Assembly: GCA_947487205.1 (NCBI GenBank)
Contig: CANKVU010000003.1
Location: 62,001 to 126,000, forward strand
Length of the DNA: 64,000 bases
Direction of reading: 5' to 3'
DNA from: an uncultured Paracoccaceae bacterium
GTDB taxonomy: Bacteria > Pseudomonadota > Alphaproteobacteria > Rhodobacterales > Rhodobacteraceae
How positions within the stretch are numbered: position 1 is the stretch's first letter; each line of letters begins with the position of its first letter. The notes beneath the pieces were generated by a model. It was not told the origin of the DNA and made no database searches. It saw nothing but the letters and a program-made list of their open reading frames with translations. The position numbers and the translations under genes were made by a program. Positions 17,008 to 25,234 of the stretch are shown here, piece after piece.

Positions 17008-17723
17008 GCTGGCCCGCGCGGCGCGACGAGGCGCGGCTGGCGGCGGCGATGCTGACCCGCCTGCCGGTCGGGCGGATCGCCGCGGCGCCGCCGCTCGCCC
17101 GCGCCGCCTGGGCGTTTCCGCTGGTCGGGCTGCTGCCGGGGCTGGCGGGTTGGGCGGTCTTTGCCGCGCTGGGCGGCCCGGTGGGGGCCTGGGCCGCGTG
17201 CCTGGCGGGCGTGCTGGTGACGGGCGGGCTGCACCATGACGGGCTGGCGGATTTCGCGGACGGGATGGGCGGCGGGCGCGACCGGGCCCACGTGCTCGAG
17301 ATCATGCGCGACAGCCGCATCGGCAGCTACGGCGTCCTGGCGCTGGTCCTGGCCGTGGGGCTGGTGGCGGCCTCGGTCGGGGCGGCGGAGCCGGGGCCGT
17401 GGCCGTTCCTCTTCGTGGGGGTGGCCAGCCGGCTGGCGATGCTGGCCGCCATGGTGGCGATGCCGCCCGCCCGCGCCGACGGGATGGGCCGGCTGGGCGC
17501 GGGCGCGCGCGGGATCTGGCCCGGCGCGGTCCTGGCGACGGCCCTCGCGGCCGTGACCGGGCCGGTGGCGCTGGCGATGGCGGTGGCGGCCGCCGCCGCG
17601 GCCCTTGTCCTGGCGCGGCTCGCCGCGCGGCGGATCGGCGGCCAGACGGGCGACGTGCTGGGCGCCGTGCAGCAGGGCGCCGAGATCGCGGCCTGGGTCA
17701 CGTTCGCGACGCTTGCCGGCTGA
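17004..17723 (+). CDS. cobS: Adenosylcobinamide-GDP ribazoletransferase CobS (CobV)
   Basis: Integral membrane enzyme that joins adenosylcobinamide-GDP and alpha-ribazole to give cobalamin. 239 residues, several membrane segments. The CDP-alcohol-transferase-like acidic motif GGLHHDGLADFADGMGGG and MRDSRIGSYG are diagnostic, and the tail GGQTGDVLGAVQQ fits. GTG start overlaps the cobT stop by 4 bp. Its 3' end overlaps the convergent sitD gene by 26 bp. Confidence 0.94.
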   Translation: MSWPARRDEARLAAAMLTRLPVGRIAAAPPLARAAWAFPLVGLLPGLAGWAVFAALGGPVGAWAACLAGVLVTGGLHHDGLADFADGMGGGRDRAHVLEIMRDSRIGSYGVLALVLAVGLVAASVGAAEPGPWPFLFVGVASRLAMLAAMVAMPPARADGMGRLGAGARGIWPGAVLATALAAVTGPVALAMAVAAAAAALVLARLAARRIGGQTGDVLGAVQQGAEIAAWVTFATLAG

Positions 17724-18531
17724 GCGCGAGGCGCCGCGCGAGGGCCAGCAGGAACAGCCCCGTCAGGACCAGGACCACGGTGGGGGCCGGCGCGGAATCG
17801 ATCCAGAAGCTGAGATAGGCCCCCGTCCACATCGCGACGAGGCAGGTCGCCACCGCGACGGCCAGCATCGGTCCGAACCGCGGCACGACGAGATAGGCCA
17901 CGGCGCCGGGCGCGATCAGGAGGCCGACCGCCAGGATCAGGCCCGTCGCCGACAGCGTGGCCACGATGGTCAGGGAGAGAAGCGCCAGGAGGCCGTAATG
18001 CAGCCATGCCACCGGCAGGCCGGCGGCCCGCGCCTGGACGGGATCGAAGGCGTGGAGCAGCAGGTCGCGCCATTTCAGCAGCAGGATGCCGGTCACGACG
18101 ACCGACACGATCCCCGCGGTGCGCAGATCCTCCGGCCCCACGCCCAGCATGTTTCCGAACAGGATGTGATCGAGATGCATGGCGGTGGGCGTGGCGACGT
18201 AGAGGACCAGCCCGGCGGCGAACATCCCCGAGAAGACGACACCCATGACCGTGTCTTCCTTCACCCGGCTGCCGGCGGCCAGGTAGCCGGTGGCGAGCGA
18301 ACAGGTCATCCCGGCGCAGAAGGCGCCCAGGATCAGCGGCAGGCCGAGGATGTAGGCCAGCACCACGCCCGGCAGGATCGCATGGCTGACCGCGTCGCCC
18401 ATCAGCGCCCAGCCCTTCAGCACCAGGAAGCAGGACAGGAGCGCGGTCGGCACCGCCACCAGCGCGCCGATCAGGAAGGCGTTCTGCATGAAGGGGAGCT
18501 GCAGCGGCAGGAGCGCGGCCTCGAGGCTCAT
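17698..18531 (-). CDS. sitD: Manganese ABC transporter permease SitD
   Basis: 277 residues, ABC-3 family permease with about eight membrane segments. Marks: LKGWALMGDAVSHAILPGVV (metal-ABC permease signature) and ATGLILAVGLLIAPGA. Forms the inner-membrane channel with SitC. Start overlaps the sitC stop by 4 bp. Metal specificity is inferred from the SitA ligands and the Mur-type regulator, not from the permease itself. The gene overlaps the end of cobS on the other strand by 26 bp, leaving no room for an intrinsic terminator. Confidence 0.88.
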   Translation of the reverse strand: MSLEAALLPLQLPFMQNAFLIGALVAVPTALLSCFLVLKGWALMGDAVSHAILPGVVLAYILGLPLILGAFCAGMTCSLATGYLAAGSRVKEDTVMGVVFSGMFAAGLVLYVATPTAMHLDHILFGNMLGVGPEDLRTAGIVSVVVTGILLLKWRDLLLHAFDPVQARAAGLPVAWLHYGLLALLSLTIVATLSATGLILAVGLLIAPGAVAYLVVPRFGPMLAVAVATCLVAMWTGAYLSFWIDSAPAPTVVLVLTGLFLLALARRLALSRQASRT

Positions 18532-19370
18532 GCGGGCCCCCGCGCCCGGGCGCGGGCGGCGAGGCGCCCGTGTTTCGGCGCAAGGACGAAGGCGGCGAGG
18601 AAGATCGCCGTCTGCAGGCAGACGATGATCCCGCCGGTCGCGCCGTCGAGGAAGTAGGAGGCATAGGCGCCGAGCGCGCTGCTGCCGGCGCCGATGGCGA
18701 CGGAGACGAGGACGAGGCGCGAGAAGCGGTCGCAGAGGAGATAGGCCGTCGCCCCGGGCGTCACCACCATCGCGACCACCAGGAAGGCCCCCACCGTCTG
18801 CATCGCCGCGACGACCGAGGCCGACAGGAGCGTGAAGAAGAGGATCTTCAGGCGACCGGGATGCAGGCCGACGGAGCGGGCATGGGTCTCGTCGAAGAAG
18901 ACCACGAGCAGGTCCTTCCACCGCAGGCCCAGGAGGATCAGGGAGACGCCCCCGATGATCGCGAGCTGGAGCGTGTCGCCGGGGGAGATCGCGAGGATGT
19001 TGCCCATGGTGATCGTTTGCACCGAGACGGCCATCGGGTTCAGCGACACCATGAAGAGCCCCAGACCGAAGAAGGCGGTGAAGATCAGCCCGATCACCAC
19101 GTCGATCTTGAGCCCCGAACGCTCGGAGAGCAGGAGCATCGCCCCCGCCGCGAGCCCGCCGGCGAGGAAGGCGCCGAGCGCGAAGGGCAGGCCCAGCAGG
19201 TAGGCCCCCGCGACGCCCGGCACGACGGAATGCGACAGGGCGTCGCCGATCAGGCTCCATCCCTTCAGCATCAGATAGGCCGAGAGAAAGGCGCAGACCG
19301 CGCCTACGAGGGCCGAGACCCAGATGGCGTTGACCATGTAGCCGTAGGCGAAGGGGGCGAGCAGGGTCAC
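18528..19370 (-). CDS. sitC: Manganese ABC transporter permease SitC
   Basis: 280 residues, second ABC-3 permease of the system. [21 protein letters not shown] and [20 protein letters not shown] are the family signatures; around eight hydrophobic segments. It is paralogous to SitD. Overlaps both sitB and sitD by 4 bp. Confidence 0.88.
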   Translation of the reverse strand: MTLLAPFAYGYMVNAIWVSALVGAVCAFLSAYLMLKGWSLIGDALSHSVVPGVAGAYLLGLPFALGAFLAGGLAAGAMLLLSERSGLKIDVVIGLIFTAFFGLGLFMVSLNPMAVSVQTITMGNILAISPGDTLQLAIIGGVSLILLGLRWKDLLVVFFDETHARSVGLHPGRLKILFFTLLSASVVAAMQTVGAFLVVAMVVTPGATAYLLCDRFSRLVLVSVAIGAGSSALGAYASYFLDGATGGIIVCLQTAIFLAAFVLAPKHGRLAARARARGPA

Positions 19371-20218
19371 GCCCCGCCCCCGGTGGTCCGCGTCTCGCCG
19401 CCGTAGCGCACGAGGGGGCGCTCGTCGTCGGTCAGGATCGTGACGCGGCGCGAATCGGCGTCGTCGTGCAGATCCGTGCCGCCCAGGGTGAAATGGCGCA
19501 GGACGCCGCCGAAGGCGGATTCGAGGTTGGCGCGGGTGAACACCTCCGCCGTGGGGCCATGGGCCAGCACCGTGCCCTTCACCAGGACGGCGCGGTCGCA
19601 GAATTCCGGCACGCTGCCCAGGTCGTGGGTGGAGACGAGCATCACCCGCCCCTCGTCGCGCATCGCGCGCAGCAGCGCCACGATCTGCTCCTCGCTGGTC
19701 ACGTCGACGCCGGTGAAGGGCTCGTCGAGCAGGATCACCCGCCCCTCCTGCGCCAGCGCCCGGGCGAGGAAGACCCGCTTGCGCTGGCCGCCGGACAATT
19801 CGCCGATCTGGCGGTGGCGGAACGCGCTCATGCCGACCCGGTCCAGCGCGGCATCGACCGCGGCGCGGTCGGCGGCGCGGGCGCGGCGGAGGAACCCCAT
19901 ATGGCCGTAGCGGCCCATCATCACCACGTCCTCGACGAGGACGGGAAAGGCCCAGTCGACCTCCTCGGATTGGGGGACATAGGCGACGAGGTTGCGCCGC
20001 AGCGCCGCCTCCACCGGGTGGCCCAGCAGCCTGATCCGGCCGCGCGCCGCCGGCACGAGCCCGGTCAGCGCCTTGAAGATCGTCGATTTGCCCGCGCCGT
20101 TGACGCCGACCAGGGCGGTGATCGTGCCCTCGGGGACCGCGAAGCTCGCGTCGCGGAGCGCGGTGTGTCCGTTGCGGTAGGTGACCGTCAGGCCGTCGAC
20201 CGAGATCCCCTCACCCAT
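19367..20218 (-). CDS. sitB: Manganese ABC transporter ATP-binding protein SitB
   Basis: 283 residues. Walker [11 protein letters not shown]-loop [10 protein letters not shown], signature LSGGQRKR, Walker B VILLDEPF and a switch histidine in STHDLGSV, all in order. The C-terminus carries about 50 extra residues, acidic and histidine-containing ([14 protein letters not shown]). Overlaps sitA by 8 bp and sitC by 4 bp. Confidence 0.92.
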   Translation of the reverse strand: MGEGISVDGLTVTYRNGHTALRDASFAVPEGTITALVGVNGAGKSTIFKALTGLVPAARGRIRLLGHPVEAALRRNLVAYVPQSEEVDWAFPVLVEDVVMMGRYGHMGFLRRARAADRAAVDAALDRVGMSAFRHRQIGELSGGQRKRVFLARALAQEGRVILLDEPFTGVDVTSEEQIVALLRAMRDEGRVMLVSTHDLGSVPEFCDRAVLVKGTVLAHGPTAEVFTRANLESAFGGVLRHFTLGGTDLHDDADSRRVTILTDDERPLVRYGGETRTTGGGA

Positions 20219-21113
20219 CGGAGAGCCCGTCGGCGATGGTTCCGGCGGTGACCCGCAGCAGGTCGAGATAGGTCGGCACCGGCCCGTCGGGGCCGGAAAG
20301 CGAATCGACGTAGAGGATGCCCCCGAACGCCGCCCCCGTCTCGCGCGCGACCTGGCGGGCCGGGTCGTCGGGCACCGTGCTTTCGCAGAAGACGGCCGGC
20401 ACGTCGTGGTCCCTGACCCCGTCGATGACGCGGCGGACCTGCTGCGGCGTGCCGGTCTGGTCGGCGTTCATCGGCCAGAGATAGAGCTCCCGCATGCCGA
20501 AATCGCGCGCGAGGTAGCTGAAGGCGCCCTCGCAGGTGACGAGCCAGCGCCGGTCGGCGGGGAGGGCGGCGACGCGGTCGCGCAGGGGGGCGATGGTGGC
20601 GCGGATCTCGGCCTTGTAGCGATCGGCGTTCTCCGCGTAGGTCGCGGCGCTGTCGGGGTCGATCGCGGACAGGGCGGCGGCGATGTTGTCGACATAGACC
20701 ATCGCGTTTTCCAGCCCCATCCAGGCATGGGGGTTCGATTGCCCCTCATAGGCGCCCTCGGCCACGGGGATCGGGTCGATCCCGTCCGAGAGGGTGGCCG
20801 AGGGCACGTCGCGGAGATTCGCCAGGAATTGCTCGAACCACAATTCCAGGTTCAGCCCGTTGCGGAGCACCAGGTCGGCGTCGAGCGCCCGCACGATGTC
20901 CTGCGGCGTCGGCTGGTAGCCGTGGATCTCGGCCCCCGGCCGGGTGACCGACACGACCTCGGCGGCGTCGCCGGCGACGTTGCGGGCCATGTCGGCCAGC
21001 ACGGTGAAGGTGGTCACGACCTTCGGCGGATCGTCCGATTGCGCCGCGGCCGCACTCCCGGCGAACGCCGCGAGGATCGCGATGGCGAGGGGGCGGCGGC
21101 AGGGGCGGGGCAT
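20211..21113 (-). CDS. sitA: Manganese ABC transporter substrate-binding protein SitA
   Basis: 300 residues, periplasmic cluster A-I metal-binding protein. The signal peptide [19 protein letters not shown] ending SAAAAQ fixes the ATG at 21113, which has GGAG 8 nt upstream; frame upstream is not coding. Metal ligands expected from PsaA/SitA are visible: His in EIHGYQP, His in SNPHAWMG, Glu in [10 protein letters not shown] and Asp in YVDSLSG. The His-His-Glu-Asp set, with Glu at the third place, favours Mn (or Fe) over Zn. First gene of sitABCD. Confidence 0.92.
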   Translation of the reverse strand: MPRPCRRPLAIAILAAFAGSAAAAQSDDPPKVVTTFTVLADMARNVAGDAAEVVSVTRPGAEIHGYQPTPQDIVRALDADLVLRNGLNLELWFEQFLANLRDVPSATLSDGIDPIPVAEGAYEGQSNPHAWMGLENAMVYVDNIAAALSAIDPDSAATYAENADRYKAEIRATIAPLRDRVAALPADRRWLVTCEGAFSYLARDFGMRELYLWPMNADQTGTPQQVRRVIDGVRDHDVPAVFCESTVPDDPARQVARETGAAFGGILYVDSLSGPDGPVPTYLDLLRVTAGTIADGLSDG

Positions 21114-21147
21114 GGACGATCTCCAAGGCGGCGGGGCGGCTCGTTTC

Positions 21148-21176
21148 AGCAAATGCGAAGCAGTCGCAGAAGTCAA
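21148..21176 (-). promoter_or_regulatory. Putative sitABCD promoter
   Basis: Minus strand -35 TTGACT (21176-21171), 17-nt spacer, -10 TTTGCT (21153-21148), 35 nt before the sitA ATG. One palindrome (21154-21168) fills the spacer and another (21183-21197) lies just upstream of the -35, an arrangement suited to repression. Confidence 0.5.
21154..21168. promoter_or_regulatory. Operator 1, TGCGA-N5-TCGCA
   Basis: Perfect inverted repeat TGCGA AGCAG TCGCA between the -35 and -10 of the sit promoter. The same arms with the same spacing recur at 21183-21197, centre to centre 29 bp. Likely binding site of the divergently encoded Mur-like protein. Confidence 0.6.
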
Positions 21177-21182
21177 TGCGCT

Positions 21183-21197
21183 TGCGATCCATTCGCA
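21183..21197. promoter_or_regulatory. Operator 2, TGCGA-N5-TCGCA
   Basis: Perfect inverted repeat TGCGA TCCAT TCGCA, second copy of the motif at 21154-21168. It lies between the sit -35 and the regulator gene, so it could serve both control of sitA and autoregulation. Confidence 0.6.
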
Positions 21198-21266
21198 TCT
21201 AGCGCTTTCGCCGCGCCACCCCTTGCGCTATCGTGGTCCAAAGACGGCGATCCGCGGGTCAGGGTG

Positions 21267-21671
21267 ATGGACGGACATGGGGATATCCTGCGGGGCGCGG
21301 GCCTGCGCGTGACCCAGCAGCGCACGGCGATCGTCACCGTCCTGGCGGATGCCGAGGATCACCCGAGCGCCGACGAGGTCTTCTTCAAGGTGCGCGAGAT
21401 CGACGAGACGGTGTCCTCGGCCACCGTGTACCGCACCCTCGCGGTGCTGGAGGAGGCGGGCCTGATCCGCAAGCTGTCCTTCGAGGACGCGGCGGCGCGC
21501 TACGAGATGATGCCGGGCAGCGACCACGACCACCTCGTGGACGTGGAGACCGGGGACATCGTCGAGATCCCCAGCACCGAGGTTGCCGAGCTGCGGCGAC
21601 GCCTGGCCGCCGAGCTCGGCTACGAGATCGTGAGCCAGCACACCGTCATGCGCGGGCGGCGCACGCGATGA
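21267..21671 (+). CDS. Fur-family regulator, Mur type
   Basis: 134 residues, Fur fold: N-terminal winged helix with RVTQQRTAIVTVL and SSATVYRTLAVLEEAGLIRKL, then the metal-binding histidines in SDHDHLVDVETGDIVEI. The CxxC of the structural zinc site is absent and LVDVETG stands where Fur/Zur have LxCxxC, as in rhizobial Mur (manganese-responsive Fur). Divergent from sitABCD, so it probably represses that operon with Mn(II). ATG at 21267 is chosen; GTG at 21264 is possible. Overlaps the next gene by 4 bp. Confidence 0.85.
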   Translation: MDGHGDILRGAGLRVTQQRTAIVTVLADAEDHPSADEVFFKVREIDETVSSATVYRTLAVLEEAGLIRKLSFEDAAARYEMMPGSDHDHLVDVETGDIVEIPSTEVAELRRRLAAELGYEIVSQHTVMRGRRTR

Positions 21672-22213
21672 CCGGGCAGCCCGGCTTCGCGCCCGTCGCC
21701 GACGCCGAGTGGCCGGGGGAGATCGCCGATCTGCGCGCGGGCTTCGCCGGGCGGCTGAACGTCTATCGCGCCATGGCCCACCATCCGGCGCTGCTGCGCG
21801 CCTGGGCGGATCTGCGCGACCATGTGGTGAACCGCACGACGCTGGGCCCGGAACGGAGCGAGGTGGTGATCCTGCGCGCCGGCCACCGGCTGGGCGCGGC
21901 GTATGAATGGGCCCACCACGTGGTGCGGGGCCGGGCGGCGGGGCTGACGGATGCGCGCATCGCCACCCTGTCCGGCCCGCTGGCGGGCATGACGGACGGG
22001 GACGCGCTGCTGGCCGGGGCGGTGGACGATCTGGTCGGGGAGGCGGCCCTGTCGCCCGACCGGCTGGCGGCGCTGGTCGCGGCGCATGGCCGGGAGGGGG
22101 TGCTGGACCTGATGGCGACGGTGGGGATGTATTCCACGCTGGCCTTCGTGGTGAAGAGTTTCGGCACGCCGGTGGACGACGACGTGGCCGCGGCGCCGCC
22201 GCTTGCCCGCTAG
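21668..22213 (+). CDS. Carboxymuconolactone decarboxylase-like (AhpD-fold) protein
   Basis: 181 residues. RSEVVILRAGHRLGAAYEW followed by AHHVVRGRAAGL is the typical CMD-family core, but the CxxC of AhpD peroxidase partners is missing, so redox catalysis of the AhpD type is unlikely. Function unknown. Start overlaps the regulator stop by 4 bp; co-transcription with the Mur-like gene is likely. Its TAG overlaps the stop of pncB on the other strand. Confidence 0.75.
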   Translation: MTGQPGFAPVADAEWPGEIADLRAGFAGRLNVYRAMAHHPALLRAWADLRDHVVNRTTLGPERSEVVILRAGHRLGAAYEWAHHVVRGRAAGLTDARIATLSGPLAGMTDGDALLAGAVDDLVGEAALSPDRLAALVAAHGREGVLDLMATVGMYSTLAFVVKSFGTPVDDDVAAAPPLAR

Positions 22214-23502
22214 ACGAGGACCGCGCGGCGCTGCTGCTCGCCCACCTCGAAGACGCGGCGGTAGCGGGCGACCTCGTCCGCCGGACCTGTCGCCTTCTCG
22301 GGGTTGTCGGAGAGCTTGACCGTGGGATGGCCGTTCGCGGCCTTCGCCTTGCAGACGAGGCTGAAGGGCGCCAGCGCGTCGTCCCTCGTCAGGCCGCGGA
22401 AATCGTTCGTGAGCAGCGTCCCCCAGCCGAAGCTGGTCCGCACGCGGCCCTCGAACCGGGCGTGCAGGTCCTCGATCACGTCCACGTCGAGCCCGTCCGA
22501 GAAGATCACGAGCTTGTCCCGCGGGTCCTCGCCGCGCTCCCGCCACCAGCGGATCGCCGTCTCGGCCCCCGCCACGGGATCGCCGGAATCGACGCGGATG
22601 CCGGTCCAGCGGGCCAGCCAGTCGGGGGCGTTCTTGAGGAACCCGGCCGTGCCGTAGGTATCGGGCAGGATGATCCGCAGGTTGCCGTCATGCTCCTCGT
22701 GCCAGTCGGAGAGCACGTCGTAGGGGGCGCGGCGCAGATCCGCGTCGCTCTCGGCCAGGGCGGCATAGACCATCGCCAGCTCGTGGGCATTGGTGCCGAT
22801 CGCCTCGAGGTCGCGGTTCTTGGCGATGAGGCAGTTCGAGGTGCCGGTGAAGGCCGATCCCAGCCCCTCCTGCATGGCCCGGACGCACCAATCCTGCCAC
22901 AGGAAGGAATGCCGCCGCCGGGTGCCAAAATCGGCGATCCTGAGCTCGTCGATGCCCTTGAGCCGCTCCACCTTCTCCCAGAGCTTGGTCATGGCGCGGG
23001 CATAGAGGACCTGCAGCTCGAACCGGCCGAGATCGTGCAGGACCGCCCGGCCGCGCAATTCCATCAGCACCGCGAGGGCCGGGATCTCCCACAGCATGAC
23101 CTCGGGCCAGGGGCCCTCGAAGGTCAGCTCGTACTGGTCGCCGACGCGTTCCAGGTGGTAGGGCGGCAGGCGCAGCCCCTCGAACCAGTCCATGAAGCCC
23201 GGCGTGAACATCTGCCGCTTGCCGTAGAAGGTGTTGCCGCGCATCCAGGTGCTCTCGCCCCGGCTGAGCGACAGCGAGCGGATGTGGTCGAGCTGCTCGC
23301 GCAGCTCCCCCTCGTCGATCAGGCGGGCGAGCGGCACCGATTGCGAGCGGTTGATCAGGCTGAAGGTGACGCGGGTCTGGGGGTGGCGGCGCAGCACCGT
23401 CTGGCACATCAGGAGCTTGTAGAAATCGGTGTCGATCAGGGACCGCACGATCGGGTCGATCTTCCACTTGTGGTTCCAGACGCGGGCGGCGATGTCGACC
23501 AT
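22210..23502 (-). CDS. pncB: Nicotinate phosphoribosyltransferase PncB
   Basis: Nicotinate to nicotinate mononucleotide in NAD salvage. 430 residues. Conserved: LIDTDFYKLLMCQTVLRRHP at the start, FGTRRRHSFLWQDW, GTSNCLIAK, the catalytic-region NAHE in GTNAHELAM, and RVDSGDPV and IFSDGLDVD. Its product is also the co-substrate of CobT. Stands alone between arfB and the convergent CMD-like gene. Confidence 0.96.
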   Translation of the reverse strand: MVDIAARVWNHKWKIDPIVRSLIDTDFYKLLMCQTVLRRHPQTRVTFSLINRSQSVPLARLIDEGELREQLDHIRSLSLSRGESTWMRGNTFYGKRQMFTPGFMDWFEGLRLPPYHLERVGDQYELTFEGPWPEVMLWEIPALAVLMELRGRAVLHDLGRFELQVLYARAMTKLWEKVERLKGIDELRIADFGTRRRHSFLWQDWCVRAMQEGLGSAFTGTSNCLIAKNRDLEAIGTNAHELAMVYAALAESDADLRRAPYDVLSDWHEEHDGNLRIILPDTYGTAGFLKNAPDWLARWTGIRVDSGDPVAGAETAIRWWRERGEDPRDKLVIFSDGLDVDVIEDLHARFEGRVRTSFGWGTLLTNDFRGLTRDDALAPFSLVCKAKAANGHPTVKLSDNPEKATGPADEVARYRRVFEVGEQQRRAVLV

Positions 23503-23577
23503 GTGTGTCTCCGGTGGACCTGGACGGTTCGTCGCTTATGCACGCCGCTCCCCGCCGAGGGCAAGGCGGGCCGGGCC

Positions 23578-24003
23578 TCAGCCCTCGGGATCGACGCGGC
23601 CGCGCATGGCCTTCACGTCGCCGCGCGTCTTCTTGGCCTTCAGGCGGCGCTTCTTGGAGCCGAGCGTGGGACGGGTGGGGATGCGCTTCTTGGGCGCCTC
23701 GGTGGCCTTGCGGACCAGGTCGGCCAGCCGCGCGCGCGCGATCTCGCGGTTGCGGGGCTGGTGGCGCGTCTCGGCCACCTGGATGACGATCGCCCCCTCC
23801 TTGGTCCAGCGGCGCCCGGCGAGCCGGCGCAGGCGCGACTTGACCGCGGCGGGCAGGTTGGGCGAGCGCGCTGCCTCGAACCTGAGCTCCACCGCGGTGG
23901 CGACCTTGTTCACGTTCTGCCCGCCGGGGCCGCCCGACTGGACGAAATGCTCCGTCATCTCCCAGTCCTCGAGAACGATCCGGTCGGTGATCCGCAGGCT
24001 CAT
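23578..24003 (-). CDS. arfB: Alternative ribosome-rescue hydrolase ArfB (YaeJ)
   Basis: 141 residues. The catalytic SGGPGGQNVNKVATAVELRF (GGQ near residue 26) and a long basic C-terminal tail (KKRIPTRPTLGSKKRRLKAKK) that enters the empty mRNA channel show a peptidyl-tRNA hydrolase working on stalled ribosomes without a stop codon. ATG overlaps the stop of the CaCA gene by 4 bp, so both are probably read from the transcript led by the 25.2-kb leader. Confidence 0.93.
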   Translation of the reverse strand: MSLRITDRIVLEDWEMTEHFVQSGGPGGQNVNKVATAVELRFEAARSPNLPAAVKSRLRRLAGRRWTKEGAIVIQVAETRHQPRNREIARARLADLVRKATEAPKKRIPTRPTLGSKKRRLKAKKTRGDVKAMRGRVDPEG

Positions 24004-25034
24004 GTGAACAGGAGGATCACCGACAGGGCATAGAGCGCAAGCACCGAAACGCTTTCGAAGCCGACGCCGGCGGGGCCGTCGCGGTCGCGCTTGAGCAGGC
24101 CCAGCAGGAGCAGGCCGGTCATCAGGATGGCGATGAGCGCGGTACCCATGTGGTCGGGGGTGATGGCGGCGTAGATCGAGCCGTCATAGGCCACGTCGGC
24201 GGCGGCGAGGAACATCACGTCGAAGGCGTTGCCGCCCAGGATGTTGCCGATCGCGAGGCTGACGGCGCCGGCGCGCACCGCCGCGACGGCGGTCACCAGT
24301 TCGGGCAGCGAGGTGGCGACGCCGCTGAAGAGCGTGCCGATCGGCCCGGCGCCGATATCGGTCTTGTCGACGAGGCCGATGGATGCCTGCGCGATGGCCA
24401 GGCCGGCCGCCGCGGTGATCGCCGCCAGCCCGGCGAATTGCAGCCAGAGCGTGGTCAGCCGCCCCTCGACATGCTCGACATCCGAGATCTCCTCTTCGGT
24501 CTCGCTGGTCTCGACCGGGTTCCACATCGGGCTCTGCTCGATCTGCCACAGGAGGCGCAGGCCGAAGATGTAGGCGAGCGGGATGGCGAGCGAGGCGGGA
24601 TGGATCCAGCCCAGCGTCACGCCCGGCGCCGTCGCCGCCAGCAGCGGGATCGACAGCGTTACGACCATCAGCACGCCCTGGGCCAGGCCGGTGACGCTGG
24701 CCGCCGCGTGTTCGAGGTTCGCGCGGCGGTAGAACAGGTCGGCGATGGCGATGAAGGCTGTCTGCGCGGTCAGCGATCCGAAGGCGTTGCCGACGGCCAG
24801 CTCGGGCTGGTTCTGGAACGCAGTCGAGACGGAGGTGATCGCGCCCGGCATCGACGTCGTCAGCCCGACGAAGAGCGCCCCCGCGATGACCTCTCCCAGG
24901 CCGGTCCGGTCGGCCAGCTCGTCGGCCACGCTGCTCAGCCGCACGCCGGCGACGCCGATCACCAGCGCGGTGACGAGGAAGGTGACCACCAGCCCCCAGA
25001 GCGGGTAGGCGGAAATCTGCAGGAAGTCGGGCAC
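24000..25034 (-). CDS. CaCA-family cation exchanger, divergent
   Basis: 344 residues, about ten membrane segments in two halves separated by an acidic loop (ETEEEISDVEH). The alpha-2 repeat GVATSLPELVTAV with AIGNILGGNAFD is close to the CaCA consensus; the alpha-1 repeat reads GLTTSMPGAITSV and AVGNAFGSLTAQ, where the usual Glu is Gly and the usual Asn is Leu. Calcium/proton or sodium exchange is therefore uncertain. Start is the GTG at 25034, with AGGAGG 5 nt upstream. Overlaps arfB by 4 bp. A long leader with small ORF and terminator precedes it. Confidence 0.85.
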   Translation of the reverse strand: MPDFLQISAYPLWGLVVTFLVTALVIGVAGVRLSSVADELADRTGLGEVIAGALFVGLTTSMPGAITSVSTAFQNQPELAVGNAFGSLTAQTAFIAIADLFYRRANLEHAAASVTGLAQGVLMVVTLSIPLLAATAPGVTLGWIHPASLAIPLAYIFGLRLLWQIEQSPMWNPVETSETEEEISDVEHVEGRLTTLWLQFAGLAAITAAAGLAIAQASIGLVDKTDIGAGPIGTLFSGVATSLPELVTAVAAVRAGAVSLAIGNILGGNAFDVMFLAAADVAYDGSIYAAITPDHMGTALIAILMTGLLLLGLLKRDRDGPAGVGFESVSVLALYALSVILLFT

Positions 25035-25073
25035 GTCGCCTCCTCGGGGACGGGTCGCCCCCCGGAAGGGGCG

Positions 25074-25106
25074 AAGAAAAGGGACCACCGGAGTTCCGGT
25101 GGCCCC
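25074..25106 (-). terminator. Intrinsic terminator in the leader of the CaCA gene
   Basis: Minus strand: 11-bp stem GGGGCCACCGG / CCGGTGGTCCC with AACT loop, followed at once by TTTTCTT. It lies 40 bp upstream of the CaCA start and downstream of the 18-codon leader ORF, so it is placed as an attenuator rather than a gene-end signal. Confidence 0.8.
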
Positions 25107-25161
25107 TCGAATGTTTCGGAGATGGGCCCGGTTAGAGCGGGCGCCCAATCATGGAAGTCCG

Positions 25162-25183
25162 GTCCGAGGGACTGCCCTCAGAC
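25162..25183 (-). promoter_or_regulatory. Hairpin covering the leader-ORF stop codon
   Basis: Minus strand: GTCTGAGGG-CAGT-CCCTCGGAC, a 9-bp stem with one G-U pair and a 4-nt loop. The TGA stop of the leader ORF (25180-25178) is inside the 5' arm. A ribosome at the stop would keep the hairpin open. Confidence 0.6.
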
Positions 25184-25234
25184 GCGGGCCCCCGCGACTG
25201 TTCCGACCTCATACTCCACCATCATTCTCGACAC
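25178..25234 (-). CDS. 18-residue leader peptide with 16S-complementary ribosome-binding region
   Basis: Encodes VSRMMVEYEVGTVAGARV from a GTG start. The 17 bases up to and including the first start-codon base (25250-25234) read GAAAGGAGGTGGTCCAG and match the complement of the alphaproteobacterial 16S rRNA 3' end at all positions but one, and that one can form G-U. AGGAGG lies 7 nt before GTG. The ORF is followed by a hairpin on its stop codon and an intrinsic terminator. A TTGACA (25299-25294) upstream may be its -35, though no good -10 is seen. I do not recognise this peptide as a described leader. Confidence 0.6.
   Translation of the reverse strand: MSRMMVEYEVGTVAGARV

Noticed and set aside
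23503-23577. CCCGCC/GGCGGG dyad between arfB and pncB as a terminator
   Set aside because: No T-run on either strand and weak loop geometry.
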